Assembly (NCBI RefSeq): GCF_023065955.2
Contig: NW_026622874.1
Span: 27,523,772 to 27,587,771 of the forward strand
Length of the DNA: 64,000 bases
Direction of reading: 5' to 3'
Origin: Ursus arctos
Taxonomy: Eukaryota; Chordata; Mammalia; Carnivora; Ursidae
Part shown: positions 46,832 to 59,670 of the stretch, piece after piece
Position numbering within the stretch: the stretch's first letter is position 1
Layout of the letters: each line of letters opens with the position of its first letter
Program-made: the position numbers and the translations under genes
Notes under the pieces: model-generated
What the model was told of the DNA's origin: nothing
Database searches by the model: none
Seen by the model: the letters and a program-made list of their open reading frames with translations, nothing else

Positions 46832-49800
46832 GTATGTATAAAGTCTTCAGTAATCAAGTGGTCTGACTGTTGGGGATGGAGTGTCCTTTTGTTGCTAATT
46901 GGAGAGGGGCCATGCCTAGGGCATTGTGACCAGGTGAGATCTGATGAGAACACAGAAGAGCATCAGTCTCCCGAGCAGGTGTGATGAATGTCCATGTCCC
47001 ATTCGTGTTCCATCATGTGGGACATCTATGTGCCCACCCATGGCCATCACTTCTTCAAGTGTGGCTCAAGGTTCACCCATCAAGAGTAAGTCTCAGGGCC
47101 AATGAGACCATGTTCCTTCAGCGTGCAACGTGTTGTGTGTATTTTTGTCCATCTGCTCATCTGGGTTTTATCACTCCCTGTTCCTGGTTGTTACATACAG
47201 ACGTGTCTTCAGTTACAAGCTCCACAAATTCTTTTGTATTCACTGCCCATAGATGGAGCTTAATAAACTAAACAGAAAATGCTTTTTAGGGGCGCCTGGG
47301 TGGCTCGGTTGGTTAAGCACCTGACTCTCGGGCTCAGGTCACAGTTTTAGAGTTGTGCGATTGAGCCCCGCATCGGGCTCTGTGCTGGGTGTGCAATCTG
47401 CTTAAAATTCTTTCTCTTCTTCTCCCTCTTGCCCCTCCCCACCCTCCTTCCCCTTTCCCTCTCTAAAAGAAGAAAGAAAAGGAAAGAAAAAGAAAATGCT
47501 TTTTAAATGAACCAAAATTGACTGAGTTTCATTGATGGTCTTTGGCAGGGTGCTCAGTGGGGAAAATTAATTGCACATCTTCTAATTCTAAGATCAACAA
47601 AATTGGGCTACTGAATTGATCTACTTTTCTAACAGTTTTTTAAAAACCTGCTCCTCTTTTAAATAAGGAAACACAACTCTAATTTCAATACATACGTTGT
47701 ATCTTAGGCTGTGTTTTGAGGATGACTTAAGGATAATATCATAGAAAGATGCAGGAGAGTTCGCTTCCTTTAAAATATCTACTTAAGTCATAATTCTTAT
47801 GTTTTAGGTTGTGAAGTCTGACACAAAATCAAAAATAAACATGTGACCTTTATAATTTCCTAGATGAGCATTTCCTTCGAGACGATAGAATAAAATTGAA
47901 TTTTTCCTCATACACAATGTATATACCCAATAGCACATCTTTAACTTGTCTTTTAAAAGGAAAGTTTTGAGGATTTCTTTTCTGGAAAATGCATAGACGA
48001 TGAACTCTTAGAATTCTAGAGTTGCACCATTATGTCATCACGTTCCTGAGTCCCCACGTGAATATTCTTAATCTTGCTATCATGCATCATATCTCACAAG
48101 TGGAGATATAGAGGGTCACTTTGGGCTTTTCCCTTGTGGCATTAATAGATTTGGTAATGGCACTGGTTCTTTTATACTTCTCCTTTGTGAATATTATTTT
48201 TACTTTTTTCTTCAGAGACCACATGTCTTCATTATGTCTGTGAAACACCATGGGGGGCAAAGTATTGTAAGGTTGTCTTGTGATTGGATCTCATCTTCCT
48301 TATCTAGAGAAGATAAAGAGGCTTTCCCATTTTATCTGGATGAAGACAGTCTGCAGGAAGCCAAATTCAAGGCTTCCCTCTTTCCTGTACCCTTTAGGCT
48401 TAAACCGTTTCACCAGGAGTTCCCTGGGATAAGCGGCATTGTCTCTTTTTGGCTTCCTTGCTGATAAGCAGGACTGCTGTTTTTTTCTTGCCCTTCTGCT
48501 GCTATGTTATGGCATCTCACTTGTTTTTGTATTAGCAGGTCTGGAAAGAAAGAGAATAATAGGCGTTACATATATGGACTATATATATTATATGGAACAG
48601 ATATATCCTGAAATGGTATTTGGAGGATTTGCTGTTTTGTCCTTTGCTGTACACTTACGCCAGTTCATAAACAATCACTTACTTATTGGATTTTTTAAAA
48701 AAATAAGAGTGAGAGAAGACAGTGAGCCAACTGTGCCTTACCATGCGTTTCTGTTACTGCGTCTGAATCTCTCCCCACTGTTTTTGTTTGTTTGTATGTT
48801 TCAAGCCTCAAAACTGGCTGTCCCACTCTGGAAAAACTGAGTTGAATTATGTGTTACCAAGAAGAGGAAAAATATTTTAAAATTGTAATTCAAAAACCAG
48901 CCAAAGAGAGATTTGGGGATACTTAGAAAAGCCGATACTGATAACAGCATCTTTTCTTTGGTACCATTAACTCATTTCTTAGATTAATTTCAGTTCGTTC
49001 TTTCTTCTCTCCTGACTCTTTAATTTTTGGATTCCTTGTCTTCATCACCTTATTTGCCCTTTCGATGCTTAAGCATTATTTGTGGCAGAGGGAATGGTAG
49101 ATCTGAGTGATTTACCCAGCTTCAAATGGAGAGTGCGCTTCTTTGACTGAAGGATCCTGAGAAAGTGTGACCCCTGCTGGCTCTGGGTTTTTTGGCTTGA
49201 TCTCAACTTCTTTCTTGGAGCAGTAACATTTAAACCAGTAACTATAAGGCTACTTTCAAAATAATCAAATGGAAATATAAGATACCCTGTTTCAGTGGTT
49301 TACAAGGTTAAAGTTTTTAAAAGATTTTTTTTTAGTATCAAAGCTTTTTCTTGAAACAAGTTCTCTCCTGGAATACCAATATATAAATAAAATGGGTATT
49401 ATTTGTGGGGGGCGGGGGGGAGAGGCCTGATTTGATTGACAAGAAGCTGAGATCTACTCAGGTTCAATGTCTTGCTCGAGATCACATTAGCAACTAATCA
49501 TATTTCTTTTGCTGACTCACCAAATATTGAACCTGTCTAAGCATTTTTTTTTCCTCTGAAAGTTTACCCTTGCCTACAGCAGGAAGTTAATCAGATTGAG
49601 GCTAAATGGCCATCTTTAAGAATCTCTTGGAAAAGATTCTTCACTGAAGGGAGGATGTAGGGGGGTAGATGGTTGAACTGGATTCCGTGCAAGGCCTTTC
49701 CACATTGGGTTCTACAATGGGAGGGTCCATAAGTGGGCTTGAGAACTACACACTTATTGTTGTAGATCAGCTTTCAGATTCTTACATAAGTTTGCAAGTG

Positions 49801-50265
49801 GACCCAGCTTGACACTCCCCCTGTCCCTATTAGAGGTCGATGTGGTGCTATGAACAAGGGTCATAGGTACAGCCAACTTTGAATAGAATGAAAGAGAGTT
49901 CCCCCAGATTCTCATTATTCCTTAGATAGAACAGAATAATACCCCTGTTCTGAATTATTCCTCCAAAAGGCACTGGGAATTTTGCAAGTGTATCAGGAAA
50001 TAGATGATATGTCCATTGTAGCCTCTTTATCTCTGCCACCTTGAACCAGCCTCCCTATTCCTCCCTTTCCTGTCTCTCCAGTCCTAAACTTAGGAGACGG
50101 GGCTACAGATGAGCGGAAGAGGGATGGGTAAAGGGCGGGCAGGCCGAGCAGCCACACCGTGCTTTCCCGCAGGTGTGGGCGAGTGATGGGTGGGTTCCCT
50201 GCGAGCGAGCGTCCACGGCCCCTTGTGCCGGGGCCTTCCCACCTTTGTCATGTTCTCTCTTTCAG
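46832..50265 (+). other. PTPN14: Intron H-I (3434 bases)
   Basis: One sense SINE (47289-47490), with a possible L2-like stretch before it (46985-47270, weak). The remaining 47510-50260 is AT-rich with no named element; the 133-codon frame at 48439-48840 has no recognisable protein content. Confidence 0.8.
47289..47490 (+). repeat. CAN-SINE, older, sense
   Basis: Head 'ggggcgcctgggtggctcgg', purine-rich tail with GAAA units. Duplication agaaaatgcttttta at 47274-47288 and 47491-47505. Confidence 0.94.
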
Positions 50266-50344
50266 CCCCGGCAGCAGCCGTACATCTTGCCTCCCATGCA
50301 CGTCCAATGTGGGGAACACTACTCGGAAACGCACACTTCACAAG
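50266..50344 (+). CDS. PTPN14: PTPN14 exon I: linker (about residues 330-356)
   Basis: The 79-base exon follows gttctctctttcag and precedes gtaact. Twenty-six codons run PRQQPYILPPMHVQCGEHYS, ETHTSQ, plus the first base of an Asp codon completed in exon J. Met replaces the Val of human ILPPVHVQ as I recall it. It is part of the linker and I see no named domain. Confidence 0.96.
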
Positions 50345-52330
50345 GTAACTGGGGCTTGCCATTTTGCCTTCCTAAGACGAAAAGTTGAGTACCTGAAAGC
50401 AGTAAAGATGGTTTTTTTTTTTTTTAGACGACAGTGATACTTTTGTTTTGACTTTGTCATTGTCTGAATGACAGCAGGTAGCAGCTTTGATTTATGAAGG
50501 CATGGAATGTCATTTGCCCCCGAGAGGAACATTTTTCCAGAATTGGCTGCCAAGGGAGTTAGGAGAAGGCAGAGGGCAAGTTCCTTTTCTCCTGCCCCTG
50601 GTAGGTGGGCTTGGAGGAGAGAGAGGGACAGTAAGCCCAATGGAATACTCTTCACCCTGACTGCCCCTGTCGGAAAGCTTGTACCAACAGTCAGCTGGGC
50701 TTCCATGGTGACAGAGAATACAGGCATCCAGACTACTTGAAAGAAAGGCACAAATCATCTCAACTCCTCTTGTTCACATCGCCTGCCCGTTGTCTGCACA
50801 CTTGGTCTTGCCTCAGAGTAAACCTGTTTTCTTCCTCTTTTCCTCCCCAAGCACTCCCATGCAACATGTGTGAGAAAAATCCATTCCTTTAATAATGATT
50901 ATAATAATCACAATTAACGTTGAAAAACCAATTCCTCTCCCTAAGCACTTGCAACGTATTGTTTCATTTAATCCTCAAAATAAACCCACGAGATAGGGTA
51001 CTATTATTCCATTTTACAGATACAGCAAGTGGGGTACAGGAGGGCTCTTGGACGAGCTTGGAGAGGAAAATTGGTATCGTGACTCTTGAGCCAGAGCTCT
51101 TCATCATTACACGAGCTGCATCTCAAAAAGAAATGATATTAAACTTGGATGTTGACAATATGTTAGGTGGATAATTCTGTGCTGTCGCATGCTGGCTATT
51201 TTGAATCTCTCTGTGCTGTCAGAGTGTGAGTATGGAAACTTGGATAATCAAGACTACTTAATAAAACACTATTTTTTATAAGCAGACTAGCAAAGTTGCC
51301 CTACTTCTGTGGGAAAGCGCCTAGCCCCACTAGAGGTGGAGAAGGGAGACCCCTTTGTCTCCGTGTTTTGCTGGGCTTTGTTCCCCAGCTCATCTCATCT
51401 GGTCTATGACCGTACTGGTCAGGCAGCTGAGTGTTTTTAGTCACCTTTTCTGGTTGGTGGGCGTGTTTTGGTTGCCTTTCTGCCTTGTCTTCCTCGACTT
51501 GGCTCGTGCTTAAATCCATTGTGAAAATGAATGTGCTTTGCCCAGCGAGAAGTGTCTCAGCGAGAGGTTGCCTTCCTGGGGGGTGGGGGGGTTTGTGTGT
51601 GTTCGTGTTAAAGGAACCCTGGACACCTAGAATGGGCCCGACGTTAGAAATCTACTTTTTATCTCTTTAGGTACCTCCTTAAACTGTTAATTTTAATGTG
51701 AATTGACCTCAGTGATGAAACCAGTTCTAGAGAGTTTCAGGCAGTGGCTAAAAGAACTCCTGATTGTGATTTTGTCCTCCTTTGGTTGCTGATCAGAACT
51801 AGCCATGCATGCTGACGTCCTGATGCATCGCTTGTCTTGGGTAGTAATGAGTGCTCAGCAGTCCCTCGGGTGAGGGGACCTTTCCCACTGCAGTTAGGAA
51901 CAAAGCCGCAGGTACTCAGTCACGTCACATCTGTTGCCCTATTAATGTTCTTGACTTCCTGGCCCAAATATCCAGTCCTCTGTTGCTGGACCCTGAACAA
52001 GAAGACAGGTTTACCCAGCAGGAGGGCCATTGTTGGTGCCTGATTTCAAAGCTCGTGGCGAAATCAAGAACTGACCCAGGTGATAACTGTTCCAAATGTG
52101 CATAGCTTTCTTTGATTAGATTCCCTTTCTCTTTTTAGTATGCTTTCAGGCGTTCTTCTGTATGTTGGCATCTCACCCCAGAGTTGCTAGTGTTTCCATG
52201 GAATAGGTGGGTGGAGACCGCGGGATTTCACTTTTACTGACTCCTAAACTCACGCCCCTAAGTGTGAGGATGAGCTTAATTGAAGCAGGATGGTGTGGAG
52301 GCTCATGTGCCTTTGTTTGGCTTCTTGTAG
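50345..52330 (+). other. PTPN14: Intron I-J (1986 bases)
   Basis: Contains an antisense MIR (about 50905-51110). Otherwise no repeat and no gene recognised. Confidence 0.8.
50905..51110 (-). repeat. MIR, antisense
   Basis: 'catttaatcctcaaaataaa', 'actattattccattttacag' and 'gagccagagctcttcatc' fit reverse MIR. Confidence 0.65.
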
Positions 52331-53811
52331 ACAGCATTGTCCACGGGAATGAAGAAGCCCTGTATCGAAACTCCCACAACAGCCTGGACTTAAATTATTT
52401 AAATGGCACCGTCACCAATGGCAGCGTGTGCAGTGTGCACAGCATCAACTCCCTCAGCTGCTCCCAGACGTTCATCCAGGCTTCTCCCGTGTCCTCCAAC
52501 CTCAGTATCCCGGGGAGTGACATCATGCGGGCTGACTACATCCCCAGCCACCGGCACAGCGCCATCATCGTGCCGTCTTACCGGCCGACCCCCGATTATG
52601 AGACAGTCATGCGGCAGATGAAGAGGGGGGTCATGCACACGGACAGCCAAAGCCAGTCTCTGCGAAACCTCAACATCATCAACACGCATGCGTACAACCA
52701 GCCAGAGGACCTGGTGTACAGCCAGCCCGAGATGCGGGAGCGACACCCCTACACTGCCCCCTATGGGCCACAGGGAGGCTACGGTAGCAAACTTGTCAGT
52801 CCGTCTGACCCGGTAAACCCAAAGAACAGCACGGTGCCGAGCAAGCCGGGGGCAAGTGCAATCTCGCACACGGTGAGCACGCCGGAGTTGGCCAACATGC
52901 AGCTCCAGGGCACCCAGACCTACAACACGGCCCATATGCTCAAAAACTATCTCTTCAGGCCCCCACCCCCCTACCCCCGGCCGCGCCCTGCCACCAGCAC
53001 CCCGGACCTCGCCAGCCACCGCCACAAGTATGTCAGCGGCAGTAGCCCCGACCTGGTGACCCGCAAGGTGCAGCTCTCGGTGAAGACCTTCCAAGAGGAC
53101 AGCTCCCCGGTGGTGCACCAGTCTCTGCAGGAGGTGAGCGAGCCGCTCACGGCCGCCAAGCACCACGGCACGGTGAATAAGCGCCATAGCCTGGAGGTGA
53201 TGAGCAGCATGGTGCGGGGCATGGAAGCCATGACCTTGAAGTCACTCAATATCCCCATGGCTCGCCGAAACACACTCCGGGAGCAGGGGCCCCCCGAGGA
53301 GGTGCCGGGGAGCCACGAGGCTCACCAGCTTCCCCATTACCACCACAAGAAGACTTTCTCGGATGCCACCATGCTGATCCACAGCAGTGAGAGCGAGGAG
53401 GAGGAGGAGGAGGAGGCCCCAGGGTCGGTGCCCCAGATCCCCATGCTCCGGGAGAAGTTGGGGTACAGTGCCCAGCTGCAGGCAGCCTTGGCCCGCATCC
53501 CAAACAAACCCCCACCCGAGTACCCAGGCCCAAGGAAGAGTGTTAGCAATGGAGCGCTGAGGCAGGACCAGGTCAGCCTGCCTCCTGCCATGGCCAGGGC
53601 CAGGGTCCTGAGACACGGGCCGGCCAAGGCTATCAGCGTCTCCCGAGCCGACCAGCTGGCTGGGGCTGGGCCTTCCCTCGGTCCGTCCATCTCTGAACCC
53701 GACCTGACAAGCGTGAAGGAGCGGGTCAAAAAAGAGCCTGTGAAGGAGAGGCCCGTGTCTGAGATGTTCTCCCTGGAAGACAGCATTGTAGAGAGAGAGA
53801 TGGCCCTCAGG
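52331..53811 (+). CDS. PTPN14: PTPN14 exon J: large linker exon with two PPxY motifs (about residues 356-849)
   Basis: This 1481-base exon is the largest of the gene, with acceptor ggcttcttgtag and donor gtaagt. It encodes 493 whole residues, rich in Ser, Pro, His and Gln. Two WW-domain ligands are visible: PPPPY (52960-52974, residues 566-570) and PPPEY (53509-53523). A pure GAG run (53395-53415) gives seven Glu after SSESE. Family knowledge: the PPxY motifs bind YAP1, and the linker also contacts other Hippo-pathway proteins such as KIBRA and LATS1. Other recognisable stretches are SDIMRADYIPSHRHSAIIVP, SHTVSTPELANMQLQG and KKEPVKERPVSEMFSLEDSI. It is GC-rich, so long open frames appear on the opposite strand. 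The frame is open upstream of the acceptor too, but the acceptor and the human match fix the start at 52331. Confidence 0.98.
53395..53415 (+). repeat. PTPN14: (GAG)7 in-frame repeat coding for poly-Glu
   Basis: Seven identical GAG codons inside exon J. Human PTPN14 as I remember it has a run of six Glu at this point. Confidence 0.95.
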
Positions 53812-54650
53812 GTAAGTGTCCTGCTCTGCGAGGCCGGGGTCTACCCCTCCACCCCCTCTGCGCCTTTGCCATGACTTGGAGTATGAAAGCACACGGGTGC
53901 TGGGCACTGGAGAAGGTGGGGCTTATCCAGGGAACGTGTTAGGGAGTTCGAGAATCCGTGGGCATTTCAACAGGCACTTTTCTTTTACAAAATCTTGTGT
54001 TTTACTCTCTCAGCTAAATCTTCCGTCGTCATTCAGGGCTCCTAGTTGGTATACTTGGCACCAAGTGCTATCGTGGGGTTAGGACGCTGCAGGCAGGTTG
54101 TCGAGACGGAGTCTAGGCCAGCATCATGCTCTTTATTCAGGGTCAGATGTCCTGCTAGGAGCTCTCCTTCCTGCATCCCTTGATCGTTCTTTCGGGGAAA
54201 GCATGTTCCCTCCCATTGGATAGTGTCAGAGTGCAGCGCTGTGTGGAGAGCTCTGCCAGGATGGCTCACCGATATTGACTGGACCCTGGTGTGTCCAGCC
54301 TTCTTTGCAGATTTTCTTTCAACAGATGTTTAACGCAAACCAAGAACACCGCAGGAAACTTGCAAGTTCACCATTGAGCTTCAGTTCCCCGTTAAGCTCA
54401 TTCTATCAGAATTTACACACGTACGTGTGAGTACGTGCATGCATCTACACACACTTATAATATTTGAAGATGCCTGATAGTAGACATAAGTAGCTCTTAT
54501 TCAGGGTAAGTGCCAGCTGGGGGGCCAGGTATATCGTCAGAGCAAGAATGTATAGGTAACAGGTGCACGCACAGACCCACGAAGTGAATTATCTCCTAAT
54601 GAGAAAATAGCTGGATTGCAGTTGTTACTATAACATTTTATTTATTCATT

Positions 54651-54681
<31 letters not shown>

Positions 54682-57600
54682 CAAGTCGGGGGAGGGGCAG
54701 AGGGAGAAGGAGAGAATCTTAAGCGGACTTCGAGCTGAGTGCGATCCCATGACCCTGAGATCATGACCTGAGCTGAAGCCAAGAGTCAAACGTTTCACTG
54801 ACTGAGCCACCCAGGCGCCCCTGTAGTTGCTACTTCAAAAAAAATACTTCAGATTACCATTGCCGCTTGTTCTGGAAATTCCCACTCCCTTAAAAAATAA
54901 AAAACCATTTCATTACAATTGATCAAGCCCTTCTTGACTTCTCCTCTGAGGCACCACGTCTCTACCATGAGGTGGTTGGTACTTAGGAGCTCCAGGAGAG
55001 CTGCAAAGTTAAAATTTGCTCTGAGGGGGTTCGTAGACTCCCTCCCTTTATAAGTCTTCCTGCACCCCAGCGGGTAATCAAGCTGAAGAGAACAGTTAGG
55101 GGCCAAAGTTGTAAGGAAGCCACGTTTTGGGGCTCAGGAATCTAATCCGTAGCAACTTTATTACTTCAGACAAGTTTTCGGGACGTTCCCCACAGCCCAG
55201 ATTTGGCCCTGGGTAGAGTCGTGCTAAGAATCTGGTAGAGGCCTAACTTTTTCCACTTGTTGCAGACCTGGAGGGAAATTGTGAAAGATGTGCTTGTGCC
55301 TCTGGCCAGTAAAACCATTTGGCTGGGGGATGGAATGAAACACGGAGGTGGCGCCATGGGAGAGAACTTCCCCAGCTTGGAAAAAGTCCTGTGTTGGTAG
55401 AAATAGATTTTCAGCACGTCTTGGCCCCAGAGGCTCCTTTACCACAGCTCAAGAACCTATCAGTCCAAGCATTCGGCCTCACTGTTTCCCCTTCTGATTT
55501 GATATTGGCCATCTCTGTCCTCTCGTCTTGTTACCTGTGTTCAGCAAAACCCCGGATCCAAAGCCATGGCCCTGACCCCCTACACAGAGCTTCACGCACC
55601 ATCGCGGAGATGTAAGGGAGTTTCCACTGTTTTTCCACGTGCTCACCCACCCCATCCGTACGGATAACAGTGAATAACTCATTTCACCCCTTAATTGTAT
55701 GTGGCTCAGGAACATTGTTACCCCATCCCTACTTCATTTTCCATTGATTTTTTTTTTTTCCCCCAAATGATGTATACTCAGGAGCTCAGGGACTGCTGCC
55801 CTTGGCTGGTGTCTTGACCTTAGAGAAGAACTAGGAGGTTCTTCCCTGAGCCGCTGTGCCGGTGAGGTGGTGACAGTGCCCGTGGCTCTGAAGGTTGGGG
55901 TGGTTCTCCATCTGCTCTTTTCTATGAAGGAACATCCCCCCACACCCTTCCCGTATCCCAGACGCTCCTCTGCCCTCCCCACCACGGGCGGCTTGTGCCT
56001 GGCTTGTTAGAAGGCTGTCCAGGCGTCTCTAGGATAAGAAAACAGTGAGAAAATTGAACCAAAGGGGAACTGGAGGGGGACAGGTATGGTGAGAATGTCC
56101 CCTGTGGGCAACTCTCCGTAATTTTGGAGCCACTTGTCTGTTTGATGGATGATTCAGGCCTGCTGTTGGGATAGCTCCTCCTTCCGGCTCCTGCTGCTGC
56201 CTTGAGGAAATGTCACTGTTTGTCGCCCCTGAACCCGAAATCAGGTGCCAGGAAGAGAAAAGGCCAAATCAGATTTTTGAGTTATTTATATTTTTTGTCT
56301 GGTAACAAGCTGATAGGATAAGTGAGAAGGAACTAAGAGAAATTGTTTCTCACTGGGGTTTCGGTGTTCTCGAGATAACTAGTAATCCTTTCCTGAGAAA
56401 GACAAGTTAGTTACTTGTTGCCTTAGGCCTTGTTAGTGTCACCTTAGGGTACAGGTGGGAAGGAAGCAGAAAGACTGTTTGGAGGACCTTAGGGACATTT
56501 TTTTCCAACATGATTGCTTTTCTCAGAATTTTGCAGAGGGAGTGAAATGTTCCCAGTTAAAAGAGGTAACAGCAGAGAGAAAGGGAACAAACGAAAACCC
56601 CAAAATTGAAATCCAGAATCTTCAGAATCCTCCTGGGATTGAGAAGCCAGGGCCATTCTTTTGGTGGAAGGTGAATCGGCACTTTTCTCACTTTCTCACA
56701 GTTTGTCTTCCTCTGAGGTAGATGTTGCTTTAGTTTCTCTGCTGGGTCGGCCCTGTCAATGAAGCATCTCGTCGGTGGCGATCACTCAGAAAGGCCCGAG
56801 CTCCGTTCTGACTGTAGGTGACACTGAGAGGCTGACGGGATGCCTGTGGGGTTGTATTGCCCGCCCGTCTCCCCACTCTTGGAATAATCCACTCTTTGTC
56901 CTCTGCCAGCACCACGGCTCCATCACCACACCTCTCGGGGGAGTAAACTTATAAATGATAGACTCAGGAAAAAAATACCTGAAGCTTGAAGAGAAACCAG
57001 GGATAAGATGACCCCCTCACCTGTGGCAGCCAAAGGACTCTACAGAGTGGTTTTGCTTCTGTTAGGATCAAAATCTTAAATGCTGTTAGGGTCCGCTGCT
57101 TGTAAGCTTTCGGAAGTCCCGCGATTCTTCTGCCTTCTAAGGCAAAACAGTTTTGGGGAAGCGCTCTCACTGGCTTGCCTGAGTAAAAGGAGATTTCTTT
57201 CATACCTCAGTCTGTTCGGGGGGCATCAGGAAGCTCGGCAGTAGACGTAACAACCAGAACTCTGACTGATCCAGTTTCAGAATGTTGGTGCAGGTGAGGG
57301 TGGGGAAGAAATGAAAATGTCACAAACAAGGGCCACGCGTTGGCCTCCAGCCCTTTCCGGGAATGGGCTGCTCAGCCCCCAAATCCATATTCTCCCATAG
57401 CTGCGTCCCATTCAGTAATGTCCCACCGTGGTCATTGGGAGCCATGGTGCCCATTCCTTGGGGCCTTCTGGATGCAGCAGGAAGGGTAGTGCCTCACGGA
57501 TCATGTCAGACGACCAGAGACTTTGGTGTGGGCCAGTCTGCTAACCCACATCCGCCCTCATATCAGGGCTGATATCCCAGGGACCAGAACTTCCATGTAG

Positions 57601-58152
57601 GATTGACGTCCTCTATCTCAGTGCCTCAGAACGGACACTGGGGAAGGTTTTTCTTTATGGTTTATGTATCAGGATTTCTTAACAATGCAACAAACAATGT
57701 TTATAGGTTTTTTATCATTTGATCTGTGTAAAAGGTCCATCACCCTGACGGGATCAGATAGTTCATGACACTGTTTCTCTTTCCCTCTTCCTGACTTCCT
57801 TCAGCCCTTACCTTCCAGAAGTCTCTTGCTTAGTACACAGTTTTGCTTTTTTTTTTTCTCTCTTTTTGAGGGAGCCCTGTGGCAAGGGGGTCTTTGCACG
57901 GAGCCTTTGTTCTTACTTGTGCATTCGTTAGTTCATTCATTCATCCATTTTTAGGTAAAAGCTCAGGGTCCCGAGGAACTGGCTTCCGCAGGCACAGTGG
58001 GAATAATGGGAAGGCTGTGTCTGAATTTGCCCCACTGCTGGTGATTGTCTGCATTCCTTGGCTGGGGAGTTACAGATTTGGGGAGATTAAAACACATTCC
58101 AGCCTTCTACCCGCATAATAAACAATGAGAACATGCCTTTTCTTGCCGCAAG
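53812..58152 (+). other. PTPN14: Intron J-K (4341 bases)
   Basis: One antisense SINE with an embedded GA run (54635-54821). The rest shows no transposon I can name, and its ORFs lack coding character. Confidence 0.8.
54635..54821 (-). repeat. CAN-SINE, antisense, with GA run
   Basis: Contains (GA)n at about 54656-54681 and ends 'ccacccaggcgcccc'. Flanks tgcagttgttact / tgtagttgctact are a diverged duplication. Confidence 0.92.
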
Positions 58153-58296
58153 AATCTAGAGAAACAGAAGATGGCAAGCCTGGAGGCGCAGAAGCGGCCG
58201 CTCATGCTGGCAGCCTTGAACGGACTCTCGGTCGCCCGGGTCCCGGGGCGGGAAGAGAGCCGAGCTGATGCCACCCGAGTTCCCATGGACGAGAGG
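58153..58296 (+). CDS. PTPN14: PTPN14 exon K: end of linker (about residues 850-897)
   Basis: The 144-base exon is in phase 0 at both ends, so it is a 48-codon cassette: NLEKQKMASLEAQKRPLMLA, ALNGLSVARVPGREES, RADATRVPMDER. It lies just before the phosphatase domain. The acceptor is ...cttgccgcaag, with A at -3 instead of C or T, which is a little weak; the donor gtaagc is good. It is well conserved with human apart from a few substitutions (for example SLEAQK for GLEAQK). Confidence 0.96.
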
Positions 58297-58461
58297 GTAA
58301 GCGCTGCGCTGGTCCAACGTGTGGTTCAGTCCCTGTGCTCTTGGGATTCCAGAGCTCGCTCCTTGCCCAGACATGCCAGCACTAAGGTTTGTTTGATGAA
58401 TTAATTCTCCAATTTGAGATTAGCAAGACTCGGTGTGTGCATTGTATTAAATTGATTCTTT

Positions 58462-58647
58462 TTTTTTTAAATATTTTATTTATTTGACAGAGATAGCGAG
58501 GGAGGGAACACAAGCAAGGGGAGAGGGAGAGGGAGAAGCAGGCTTCCCACCGAGCAGGGAGCCCGATGCAGGGCTCAATCCCAGGACCCTGGGATCATGA
58601 CCTGAGCCAAAGGCAGATGCTTAACGACTGAGCCACCCAGGTGCCCC
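58462..58647 (-). repeat. CAN-SINE, antisense
   Basis: T tract at the left, 'ccacccaggtgcccc' at the right. Perfect duplication tattaaattgattctt beginning at 58445 and at 58648. Confidence 0.95.
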
Positions 58648-58689
58648 TATTAAATTGATTCTTTCCAGCATCTCCAGTTCCTTAGTCAA

Positions 58690-58830
58690 GTTGGCGCAGT
58701 GACGTCTGCCTCACGGGACCAGCCCCCTAACAAGCTGCGTGGCCTTGGTCTAGTCACTCCATTTCTTTGGGCCTGTTTCTATTCTTGCAAAACGAGGAAG
58801 TTAAGCCATTACGGTAGCTCTCAACCTCTA
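58690..58830 (+). repeat. MIR relic, sense
   Basis: 'caagctgcgtggccttggtc' then 'cactccatttctttgggcct' and 'gcaaaacgaggaagtta' in MIR order. Confidence 0.6.
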
Positions 58831-59670
58831 TGAATTTTGGAAACCATTATCCTTTCTTAGGGAGTGATTATCTTACCCATACATTTATAGAATTCTTTTA
58901 ATAGACCGTCCCCTTGTTTGGCTATAAAACGTGGCTGATTTATAATTGTTAGGAAAATGCATGGTGAGAACTTTGGTTTTGAAAAGTGGGAAGAAGCTGC
59001 CTGCTAGTGTTTTAGAGGTGAAGAAAGGTATTCCTTTAGTTCTTAGAAGTTACTGTCCGGTTAAGAAATATGTGTAAATTTAATAGAGTGCTAGTAACAT
59101 TTCCATTTGAGACTTCTGCCAGTATATATGAAGCATTAGAAAGGTTTAAACCTTTCTAGAAGGGACTTTAGCGGAATCATGTAATCCAGCGAATACCATG
59201 TGTTTGTAATTAGTAATTTGGCCATGGGAAAATAAAAGACAGGATCTCATCCTCAGAAATAGGAACTGTGGACCAGTATCATCTTAAATTTAGCTCAAAA
59301 AAACCCCCCCAAAACCACACCTGCTCTGGAAGTGGAGAAAAGGATGTTTGGATAATTGGGATGAGCAATTAGTCCTTCTTATCACTAGGACTTTAAACAG
59401 AGGTGTTAATAACGAAAATATTGATTTTGAATTTCACTTCTTGCCTGGCCTTACTGACCACTTCTGTCTAAAGTGTGAGTGAGAAGGAAGTGGGTTATTG
59501 GGCCAGAGAAACTAGCAGTATGGTGAATAAGGAGACCAAATAACCAAGCATTCGTTGTAGCTCTTGAAACTACTTATTAACACGATCACTGTAAATATTT
59601 CAAGGGATCTGACTCATTGGAGTTTTTGGGTAAGGTAATCCGGAGAGCTGAAGATTAATTTCTGTTGCAG

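Larger units (their letters stand above)
58297..59670 (+). other. PTPN14: Intron K-L (1374 bases)
   Basis: Antisense SINE at 58462-58647 followed by a MIR relic (58690-58830). The remaining ~800 bases are unremarkable. Confidence 0.8.

Noticed and set aside
48439..48840. 133-codon frame with hydrophobic stretches in intron H-I
   Set aside because: AT-rich sequence gives many Phe, Leu and Ile codons; no known protein pattern.
52399..53187. 262-codon open frame on the minus strand opposite exon J
   Set aside because: It mirrors the GC-rich third positions of exon J, has no recognisable domain, and the + strand is clearly coding. It is a shadow frame.
53242..53907. 221-codon minus-strand frame over the 3' half of exon J
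   Set aside because: Same cause. Its repetitive leucine/glycine content comes from the complement of the GAG run and proline codons.
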